From: a virus
Virus record (IMG/VR): IMGVR_UViG_3300027734_000349
Coordinates: 1-21,391 of that record
DNA length: 21,391 nucleotides
Strand: one strand, 5' to 3'
Below, in pieces: positions 13,400 to 18,480 of this stretch (position 1 is the stretch's first letter; the number at the start of each line of letters is the position of its first letter). Made by a program: the position numbers and the translations under genes. The notes beneath the pieces are model-generated. The model saw nothing but the letters and a program-made list of their open reading frames with translations. It was not told the DNA's origin and made no database searches.

Positions 13400-15678
13400 G
13401 TTTTTTAAAATATCTCGAAGACGTGGCGCCCGAGGGCGAGGTCATTTTGTTCGTGCGCCAAAAGCCCATACTGGCCGATGGCGAGTTGCAATACCATGCC
13501 GATGGCGCCATCAAATGCACTTGGCCCGCCTACCTGCCCAAGAGATGGAAGCCCGACCAGGCGTGGTACGCCAATACCGGCTGCTTCATTATCGACCGAT
13601 TCGACCAAGGCCGCGCCTCTGCCCGCGCTGACAACTGCGAGCGAGTCGCCTTTTTGGTGCTGGACGACGTGGGCACCAAGGCCAAAGAGCCACCGATCGC
13701 CCCGACGTGGATCATGGAGACCAGCCCCAATAACTACCAGTACGGCTACACTTTCGCGCTGGACGACCAACCGATGAAGGCCGACTTCAGCGCCGCCATC
13801 GTGGCCATCGCCGAGGCCGGCTACACCGACGGCGGGGCCATCAACCCCGTGCGCAACTTCCGACTGCCCGGCTCGGTCAACCTCAAACCAGGCCGCGAGG
13901 ACTTTGCTTCCCGCCTTGTTCAGTTCCATCCCGAGCGCGAGTTCTCCCTGCCTCAGATATGCAAGGCGCTGGGCGTGACGCCCAACCCTGCCGACACCGC
14001 CACAGTGCGCCCCATACGCCTCACAGACGACGGCGGCGACGATGTGCTGGCGTGGGCTGCTGCGCGTGGCGACCTGCTGGAGAAGGGCAATTCAAGCGGC
14101 TGGTGGGGCGTGGTCTGCCCCAATCATGGTGAGCATTCAGACGGCAACCCGATGGGCCGATACAACCCCGTGAGCCGCGCCTACTGCTGCCTGCACGAGC
14201 ATTGCTCCGAGTTGGACAGCGTGGCCTACCTTGCGTGGGTTGAGGAGCAGGGCGGGCCAAAGCGCGCCCACGGCCTGCGCGACGAGTTGCTGGCCGCCGT
14301 GATGGAAAACACCCTTGGCAAGCTAACCCCGACAGTTGAGTACCCCGACGAGGCCGCTGCGGTCATTGCCGAGGTGGAGCGGCGCGAGTTGGGCCGTGTG
14401 GAGATGAGCGGCTGGTTTGAGCGGTTTGCGTATATCCAAGACGACGACTCCTATTTTGATATGCAAGACCGACGCGAACTGATGCGCAAGACCTTCAACG
14501 CCATGTTCAGGCATATCAGTTGCGTGTCCCGCCACGGCAAACACCCCAAGATCGAGGCGTCTTTTGCTTTTGACGAACACCGCCAGGACAAGGGCGCCAG
14601 GGCGCTGGTCGGCATCACTTACGCGGCGGGCGAGACTGTGCTTGTGTCGCGTGAGGGGTTGGTGTACGGCAACCGCTGGCGCGATGCCCGCCCGGCGCCC
14701 GTGGCCGGTGACGCGACGCCGTGGCTGCGCCATGTCGAGCGCATGGTGCCGATTGACTTCGAGCGCGAACACCTGCTAAACGTCTTGGCCCATAAAGTGC
14801 AGTTCCCCAGCCACAAGATCAACCATGCCGTCTTAATGGGCGGCAACCACGGCTCGGGCAAAGACACCCTCTTTGCGCCGTTCTTTTGGGCCATAGGCGG
14901 CAAGGCTAAACTCAATTGTTCGCTGGTCAAGAATGAAGACCTGACCAGTCAGTGGGGCTATGCGCTTGAATGCGAGGTGATGGAAATTCAAGAACTGCGC
15001 CAGTCAGAGGCCAAAGACCGCCGCGCCTTGGAGAACATCCTAAAGCCCATCATCGCCGCGCCCCCGGAGTTGCTGACAGTCAATCGCAAGGGCCTGCACC
15101 CCTACCAGGCGCTGAACCGCGTGTTCGTGGTCGCGTTCTCCAATGAGCGCGTGGCGATTAGTTTGCCCTCAGAGGATCGCCGCTGGTTTGTCTTATGGTC
15201 AGATGCGACCAAGATGCCCGAAGCAGACGCGCTGCGGATGTGGAACTGGTACACGATGCGTAGCGGGTTCGAGGCGGTCGCGCATTACCTGCACACCAGA
15301 GACGTTTCGGCCTTCAACCCTAACGCTACGCCCCCATTCACAGAGGCCAAAGCGATCATGGTCGAACATGGGATGAGCGGAGCAGAGAGCTTCCTAGTTA
15401 ACCTGATCCGCTCCAGGTCGCGGGCGTTCAGCGCTGGCGTGGTCGGCGCGCCCTTCTACGCGCTGTGCGATGAATTGCAGTTATACGCCCCCCAAGGCGT
15501 GCGCATTGTGCCTGCCGCGCTGCTGCACGCGCTCAAAGAGGCCGGATGGCATGATATGGGCCGCCTAGCGTCCCGCGAGTACCAGACCAAAAAGCATATA
15601 TTCTGCGCGCCTGAACTGGCGCATAGCACCCGCTCAGAACTGCGCAGGGCCATAGAAAAAGCCCCCGAAGGGGCTTAA
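13396..15678 (+). CDS. Primase-helicase: primase-like N-terminus, zinc motif, DUF5906/VapE-type ATPase
   Basis: 760-residue multidomain protein. Residues about 85-165 look like an archaeo-eukaryotic-type primase-polymerase: LVLDDVGTK (88-95) supplies acidic metal ligands and RNFRLPGSVNLK (153-164) is a typical later motif. A likely zinc site follows, CPNHGEHS (241-248) plus CCLHEHC (264-270). The C-terminal half is a D5/VapE-like superfamily 3 helicase: Walker A GGNHGSGKDT (482-491), Walker B-like VMEIQEL (528-534), a SNER sensor (582-585) and DRRW with candidate arginine fingers (594-597). The ATG at 13396 overlaps the polymerase stop (ATGA); the same frame is open back to 13324 inside the polymerase gene, which is not a likely start. 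It should prime and unwind DNA for the polymerase. Its last codons form the stem of a leftward terminator. Confidence 0.88.
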   Translation: MSFLKYLEDVAPEGEVILFVRQKPILADGELQYHADGAIKCTWPAYLPKRWKPDQAWYANTGCFIIDRFDQGRASARADNCERVAFLVLDDVGTKAKEPPIAPTWIMETSPNNYQYGYTFALDDQPMKADFSAAIVAIAEAGYTDGGAINPVRNFRLPGSVNLKPGREDFASRLVQFHPEREFSLPQICKALGVTPNPADTATVRPIRLTDDGGDDVLAWAAARGDLLEKGNSSGWWGVVCPNHGEHSDGNPMGRYNPVSRAYCCLHEHCSELDSVAYLAWVEEQGGPKRAHGLRDELLAAVMENTLGKLTPTVEYPDEAAAVIAEVERRELGRVEMSGWFERFAYIQDDDSYFDMQDRRELMRKTFNAMFRHISCVSRHGKHPKIEASFAFDEHRQDKGARALVGITYAAGETVLVSREGLVYGNRWRDARPAPVAGDATPWLRHVERMVPIDFEREHLLNVLAHKVQFPSHKINHAVLMGGNHGSGKDTLFAPFFWAIGGKAKLNCSLVKNEDLTSQWGYALECEVMEIQELRQSEAKDRRALENILKPIIAAPPELLTVNRKGLHPYQALNRVFVVAFSNERVAISLPSEDRRWFVLWSDATKMPEADALRMWNWYTMRSGFEAVAHYLHTRDVSAFNPNATPPFTEAKAIMVEHGMSGAESFLVNLIRSRSRAFSAGVVGAPFYALCDELQLYAPQGVRIVPAALLHALKEAGWHDMGRLASREYQTKKHIFCAPELAHSTRSELRRAIEKAPEGA
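15656..15678 (-). terminator. Intrinsic terminator for leftward transcription
   Basis: Read on the - strand, AAGCCCC-TTCG-GGGGCTT forms a 7-bp stem with a stable UUCG loop followed directly by a run of T (15660-15656). This is a strong rho-independent terminator. On the + strand the same hairpin is followed only by AATC, so termination of rightward transcripts would be weak. It lies inside the 3' end of the primase-helicase gene. Confidence 0.8.
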
Positions 15679-15737
15679 TCAAGGTCTAGCAGGATCGCAA
15701 GAATAGCGGCGACCAGCGCCGCTAGGACTATCAGCAC
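15675..15737 (-). CDS. Possible 20-residue membrane peptide
   Basis: A GTG at 15737 opens a 20-residue frame, M-LIVLAALVAAILAILLDLD, which is almost entirely a transmembrane helix with an acidic end. The GTG overlaps the stop of the previous gene by a few bases, which would allow coupled reinitiation, but no Shine-Dalgarno sequence is seen. In the same frame, codons upstream of the GTG read ARRRKARAR, a positive flank typical of a membrane helix, yet there is no start codon there. It could therefore be a frameshift extension of the upstream protein or chance. Its stop falls at the terminator stem. Confidence 0.3.
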   Translation of the reverse strand: MLIVLAALVAAILAILLDLD

Positions 15738-15886
15738 TCTAGCGCGCGCCTTGCGGCGGCGCGCGTCTCCTCATTGTCGTCGTCCAACAAGGCGCGCAGT
15801 ACGTCCGATAAATGGTCAATGCGCGCCGCGTAGTAGCGCGTGGCGGTTGCCAAGGCGTCTAACGCCAGTTTCTCATCGTCGCTCAT
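15731..15886 (-). CDS. Small acidic helical protein, unknown function
   Basis: 51-residue protein (MSDDEKLALDALATATRYYA, then RIDHLSDVLRALLDDDNEE and an Ala/Arg-rich end). It is probably one helical hairpin with an acidic middle. The ATG overlaps the upstream stop as ATGA. It is below common ORF length limits but is a natural link in this coupled chain. No family is recognised. Confidence 0.55.
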   Translation of the reverse strand: MSDDEKLALDALATATRYYAARIDHLSDVLRALLDDDNEETRAAARRALEC

Positions 15887-16167
15887 GCTAGCGCTCCGAT
15901 AGTTAAGAGTTCGTCAGGAAAGTTTTCAGGCACCCCCTCGCTTAGCACCATTTTGAGCGCGTCCTCCCAAGTCAACGCATGGTCTTTTTCCCAATCAACG
16001 GAATTACCATTGTCGTTGGTCAGTCTTAAAACGTAATACGCCGTTCGTTTCTCAGCGTTAAACGTCAGCACCATTAAAACGTCCGTAGCTTGCGCGTCCG
16101 GCATTGTGTATAGCACTCGCTCAAAATCGTAATATTGATCGTATGCGTGGTAATGTGCCCATTTCAT
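15883..16167 (-). CDS. Small acidic protein, unknown function
   Basis: 94-residue protein with an aromatic-rich start (MKWAHYHAYDQYYDFERVLY), a central beta-like pattern (VLMVLTFNAEKRTAYYVLRL) and an acidic helical C-terminus (WEDALKMVLSEGVPENFPDE). It could be a small mixed alpha/beta domain. Start and stop both overlap neighbours as ATGA. It has no catalytic or membrane signature. Its acidic character and its place in a leftward block of small phage genes are compatible with an inhibitor of a host function, but that is speculation. Confidence 0.65.
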   Translation of the reverse strand: MKWAHYHAYDQYYDFERVLYTMPDAQATDVLMVLTFNAEKRTAYYVLRLTNDNGNSVDWEKDHALTWEDALKMVLSEGVPENFPDELLTIGALA

Positions 16168-16469
16168 GCTAACGCCTCCTCAATTGCTTCTGGTTGGGTG
16201 TAGTCCAATTCCGGCGCCGCGCGGTCGGCGTGCGCAAAATCAAAGTCAGCCAAGTGCAAGCGCTGATTTAACGCGGCATATTGATCCAAATAGTCTTTGG
16301 TACTCATGCCGGAGTGAAACGCCGGATAGTCGCGCCGTGTCGCGCTATGCTTATTGTCCAATGGGCGCTTAATCTTTGGAATTTTGCCGGAGTCGATGAT
16401 CTTGCGATACTTGGCGGCGTTGTCTTCCTGAACTGTCAGCGTAGTAGTGTTAAATTTCATTGTAAGCAT
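16164..16469 (-). CDS. Small protein, unknown function
   Basis: 101-residue protein starting at an ATG (MLTMKFNTTTLTVQEDNAAK) that overlaps the stop of a 29-residue peptide gene (TAATG) and has GGAG 6 bases upstream; a TTG at 16481 is a poorer choice. The N-terminal part is followed by a basic segment, GKIPKIKRPLDNKHSATRRD, then HSGMSTKDYLDQYAALNQRL and an acidic tail with DYTQPEAIEEALA. The uneven charge (basic middle, acidic end) is unusual, but the family is not recognised. The middle may bind nucleic acid. Confidence 0.6.
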   Translation of the reverse strand: MLTMKFNTTTLTVQEDNAAKYRKIIDSGKIPKIKRPLDNKHSATRRDYPAFHSGMSTKDYLDQYAALNQRLHLADFDFAHADRAAPELDYTQPEAIEEALA

Positions 16470-16558
16470 TACATTCTCCAAAAGTAGATGATAAAGGCCG
16501 CGAACATCATCGCGGCGAGGGCGGCGGCTTGCGCCAGTTCAATAAGTAGTTGTTTCAT
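16469..16558 (-). CDS. 29-residue membrane peptide
   Basis: Tiny gene reading MKQLLIELAQAAALAAMMFA followed by AFIIYFWRM. One hydrophobic helix covers nearly the whole peptide, with a short charged N-terminus. Its ATG overlaps the upstream stop as TAATG and its own stop overlaps the next ATG in the same way, so it is embedded in a chain of coupled genes; this arrangement supports it as a real gene despite its length. Function unknown; a membrane-acting regulator or toxin-like peptide is possible. Confidence 0.5.
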   Translation of the reverse strand: MKQLLIELAQAAALAAMMFAAFIIYFWRM

Positions 16559-16704
16559 TAGTTAGCTTCCCAAATGCCAAAGCCCTTAGGCATACGACCA
16601 AAACCCTGCGCTTTACGAAATTGGGCTATAGCGTCACGTTTGTTATTTCCATAGGCGGACATGGCGTAAATCCATCCCGGCACTTGAATATAGTAATGTT
16701 TCAT
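16558..16704 (-). CDS. Small basic protein, unknown function
   Basis: 48-residue protein, MKHYYIQVPGWIYAMSAYGN, then NKRDAIAQFRKAQGFGRMPK and GFGIWEAN. The first half is aromatic and beta-like, the second a basic helix, giving a small single domain of the beta-beta-alpha kind (DAIAQFRKAQGF suggests a helix). Its stop overlaps the next start as TAATG, and it begins 11 bases after the preceding gene. No family is assigned. Confidence 0.55.
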   Translation of the reverse strand: MKHYYIQVPGWIYAMSAYGNNKRDAIAQFRKAQGFGRMPKGFGIWEAN

Positions 16705-16715
16705 GGTGTAGGCTT

Positions 16716-17054
16716 TCAAAATTGAGCGTAAACAATGGTGCCGCGCGGCGTGACGCCCGCGACTGAGGTGTTTTGAAATAAGTAGTTAAGCACAATTTCT
16801 GTGCACTTTTCAGCGTAATCGTCGTCCTCTGGGTCAACGTCGCTGACGTCAATACCATAGAGGCGCGCTATCTCGCCCGCGTCGTCCTCACTGTATTCGC
16901 AACATAGCGCGATTACATCAAGGTCGTAATCAGGGTCTGCGTCTTCCAAGTAGTCAAACAGTAGGCCCAACGCCTCGTAACTGAACTGGTCAGCGCGCCC
17001 GCATTGGCGGAACTCATCGCGGAATTGGCTGGCGTTTTCGATTGTAAGTTTCAT
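16716..17054 (-). CDS. Strongly acidic small protein (possible DNA mimic)
   Basis: 112-residue protein with about 26 Asp/Glu against about 7 Lys/Arg, concentrated between residues 27 and 86 (FDYLEDADPDYDLDVIAL, then CCEYSEDDAGEIARLYGI and VDPEDDDYAEK). I have seen the segment with FSYEALGLLFDYLED and DVIALCCEYSE in small phage and prophage proteins of unknown role. Spread of surface acid at this density is a hallmark of DNA-mimic inhibitors such as Ocr or ArdA, but the sequence does not match those families. It ends in a short beta-like GTIVYAQF tail. Start and upstream stop overlap (ATGA). Function is unproven. Confidence 0.7.
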   Translation of the reverse strand: MKLTIENASQFRDEFRQCGRADQFSYEALGLLFDYLEDADPDYDLDVIALCCEYSEDDAGEIARLYGIDVSDVDPEDDDYAEKCTEIVLNYLFQNTSVAGVTPRGTIVYAQF

Positions 17055-17428
17055 GCTTGCGCTCCTTCAAAAATGGCGTTGAGGTTTGCTTGAGAATCAG
17101 CGAGGAGTGCGGCGAGGTTTCGCTTAGCCTCTTGGATGGCGTTGTAAACCATATCCTCATAGTAGGCGTCCGCTAAAAAATCGGCGCGGTTTTCGTATAG
17201 GCAACAACCCAAAAAGTCAGTGCCTAGCAAAATGCCCTGCTGATACGCCTCGACCCGTACCGCAAACCACTCATAGGTTCCATTGTCAATCTTGCGGCGG
17301 ATTTCGCCAATGTCTTCAACGCTGGCGTCAAACATATCTTGAGGCGGCGTATCCTCCCAAGTAGTGCTGCACACAATATGGAAACCTTGCGTGTCCTGAG
17401 TGTGGATGATGTCGTAATGTCTAGTCAT
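17051..17428 (-). CDS. Small protein, first gene of leftward operon
   Basis: 125-residue protein. The ATG at 17428 has GGAG 7 bases upstream; the frame is open to 17656, but that part runs through the promoter and repeat DNA and has no better start. Visible segments are TYEWFAVRVEAYQQGILLGT, GCCLYENRADFLADAYYEDM and a C-terminal Ala/Leu-rich helix ending IFEGAQA. The WFAVRVEA...LGTDFLGCCLYE pattern recurs in small phage and prophage proteins of unknown role. It is mildly acidic. Transcription probably starts about 38 bases upstream (promoter at 17473-17500). Confidence 0.7.
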   Translation of the reverse strand: MTRHYDIIHTQDTQGFHIVCSTTWEDTPPQDMFDASVEDIGEIRRKIDNGTYEWFAVRVEAYQQGILLGTDFLGCCLYENRADFLADAYYEDMVYNAIQEAKRNLAALLADSQANLNAIFEGAQA

Positions 17429-17447
17429 GGTGGTACTCCAGTTTATT

Positions 17448-17500
17448 GCATGGCGATGTTGCCATGCGTGGTAGTGTAAGGGATTTTCTTGCATTTTCAA
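17448..17500 (-). promoter_or_regulatory. Promoter and start-site palindrome for the leftward operon
   Basis: On the - strand TTGAAA (17500-17495), a 16-bp gap and TACACT (17478-17473) form a promoter; TACACT is also the -10 used in the central promoter. The start site would be near 17466, at the outer edge of a perfect inverted repeat, GCATGGC (17448-17454) and GCCATGC (17461-17467), 20 bp in all. The repeat could be an operator or a hairpin at the 5' end of the message. A perfect TTGACA (17509-17504) stands just upstream but has no matching -10. Confidence 0.5.
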
Positions 17501-17662
17501 TGGTGTCAATTTATAGAATTGTATGCATTGGATATTTTGTGGGTAGTGGTTGGCGGTTTGGTTGGTAGCAAGTTGGCTATGGTGGTTTTGATGCGCATCA
17601 TTGGGGAAATGGGGCTTATTGGCTATATTGGCTGTTTGATTTGAATAAACAATCACAAATAG

Positions 17663-17685
17663 TATATTTCATAATGTGAAATGTA
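17663..17685. promoter_or_regulatory. Operator-like dyad
   Basis: ATTTCA (17666-17671) and TGAAAT (17677-17682) form a perfect inverted repeat around TAATG; with one mismatch the arms extend to 9 bp (17663-17671 and 17677-17685). On the + strand it overlaps a TATATT (17663-17668) lying 16 bp after TTGAAT (17641-17646), a weak promoter. It fits the size and form of a phage repressor site, but no repressor gene is present in this window. Confidence 0.4.
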
Positions 17686-17841
17686 TGCTGAGTAGCGTAG
17701 CGATTTAAATTGGCTGTCTAAACCGCCAACATAGCCTACATCGCCGCCAGCCCCATGATCCACGCAAAACGCTGCGCGCCACGCTGGCGCATGGTGTTGG
17801 CCATGTTGGCTATTTGGTTTGCATGGCCAACACTGCCAACA

Positions 17842-17865
17842 CCTGCCAGCCTTGACCTGCCAGCC
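17842..17865. repeat. 11-bp direct repeat
   Basis: ACCTGCCAGCC occurs at 17842-17852 and again at 17855-17865, separated by two bases. It adjoins the large TTGGC/GCCAA inverted repeat and adds to the repeat character of this non-coding region. Confidence 0.6.
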
Positions 17866-18006
17866 CCAAGCCCGTAACCCAATGGTGTTGGCACTGCCAA
17901 CATAGCCAACACCTACCGCCCAGGTAATCCATTGCCATTTTGCTTAGGATTTTGGCTGAGGGGGGAGGGGGTAGGGCCGAGCGGAAGGGCCAGCGTTGAC
18001 GGAGGG

Positions 18007-18035
18007 ATCACAAACAAAATTTTTTTTGGTATAAA
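18007..18035 (+). promoter_or_regulatory. Promoter for terminase and portal genes
   Basis: ATCACA (18007-18012) is followed after 17 bp by TATAAA (18030-18035), with TGG directly before it, making an extended -10. A run of eight T precedes the TGG. Transcription would start near 18042, giving a 28-base leader with AAGGAG (18059-18064) placed 5 bases before the TerS ATG. All elements are read from sequence. Confidence 0.6.
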
Positions 18036-18069
18036 CTCACAGGACACGCCACCAGGCGAAGGAGAACAG

Positions 18070-18480
18070 ATGTTCAAATCACTGCCGCTTACAGTTCGCC
18101 ATGTCAAGGCCACTGAATCGCGCCTGCAAGCAATTTACGACGCCGGTAAGCTGGGGCTCAAGGGCGACACACTGGCGCTTGCTTCTGGGATGCGACCTGA
18201 TGAGTACCACCATTTGTGCCAATTTGACCCACTGGCCAAAATGGCCGCAGACAAGGGCAAAGCAGACGGCGAACGCGAGATGGCCCAGATACTGCGCAAG
18301 GCAGCGCTAGAAGGCGACGCCAAGGCGGCGCTTGAAGTCCTCAAGCACCAACACGGCTGGGTGGCCAAGCAGTCCATCTCGGTGGACATCGACCAGCGCA
18401 TTTCTATCACCCAGGCGCTTCAAGAAGCCGAGTTGCGCGTAATTGAGGTTGTCGATGCAGTCCACCAGATACAGCGCTGA
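18070..18480 (+). CDS. Terminase small subunit (TerS)
   Basis: 136-residue protein directly upstream of the large terminase, the usual place for TerS. The N-terminal part (about 10-55) is helical with an HTH-like stretch (AIYDAGKLGLKGDTLALASG, then MRPDEYHHLCQ) that could bind packaging-site DNA. The C-terminal half, with KADGEREMAQILRKAALEGD and ALEVLKHQHGW, is typical of phage TerS oligomerisation and TerL-binding regions. The start at 18070 is chosen for AAGGAG 5 bases upstream; the same frame is open back to 17932, but that part runs through the promoter. It would form a ring that recognises phage DNA and stimulates the packaging ATPase. Confidence 0.8.
   Translation: MFKSLPLTVRHVKATESRLQAIYDAGKLGLKGDTLALASGMRPDEYHHLCQFDPLAKMAADKGKADGEREMAQILRKAALEGDAKAALEVLKHQHGWVAKQSISVDIDQRISITQALQEAELRVIEVVDAVHQIQR

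Larger units (their letters stand above)
17550..17956. repeat. Cluster of TTGGC/GCCAA repeats with 9-bp spacing
   Basis: Fourteen copies of TTGGC (9) or its complement GCCAA (5) occur here; about one would be expected by chance in 400 bp. Adjacent copies are spaced exactly 9 bp at 17619/17628, 17797/17806, 17826/17835 and 17896/17905, and GCCAACATA at 17725 is followed 9 bp on by GCCTACA. Two clusters form large inverted repeats: 17793-17810 with 17826-17843 (16 of 18 matching, 15-base loop) and GGTGTTGGC (17884-17892) with GCCAACACC (17905-17913). No reading frame explains the pattern. Confidence 0.75.
17429..18069. other. Non-coding intergenic region between leftward operon and packaging genes
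   Basis: About 640 bp without a credible gene, in a genome where nearly every other junction overlaps. It contains, in order, the leftward promoter and palindrome, AT-rich DNA with the operator-like dyad, the TTGGC/GCCAA repeat clusters, a G-rich tract (17960-17989) and the packaging promoter. Such a density of sites suggests a regulatory region, replication origin or DNA packaging site. No tRNA was recognised in it. Confidence 0.7.

Noticed and set aside
17504-17509. Perfect -35 TTGACA on the - strand
   Set aside because: No acceptable -10 lies 15-19 bp downstream; the overlapping TTGAAA/TACACT pair is the better promoter.
17429-17656. N-terminal extension of the 125-residue leftward protein
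   Set aside because: His/Gln/Asn-rich translation over repeat and promoter DNA; the ATG at 17428 has GGAG at the right distance.
17793-17843. Terminator formed by the 18-bp inverted repeat
   Set aside because: No T-tract follows on either strand and the loop is long, so it is more likely a protein-binding or structural element.
17780-17920. CRISPR array
   Set aside because: Repeats are short (9 bp), occur in both orientations and are not separated by spacers of constant length.
17932-18069. 46-codon N-terminal extension of TerS
   Set aside because: It runs through the G-rich tract and the TATAAA promoter, and only the ATG at 18070 has a good ribosome binding site.
17429-18069. tRNA or structured ncRNA gene in the intergenic region
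   Set aside because: Hairpins from the inverted repeats exist, but no cloverleaf, T-loop sequence or riboswitch core was recognised.
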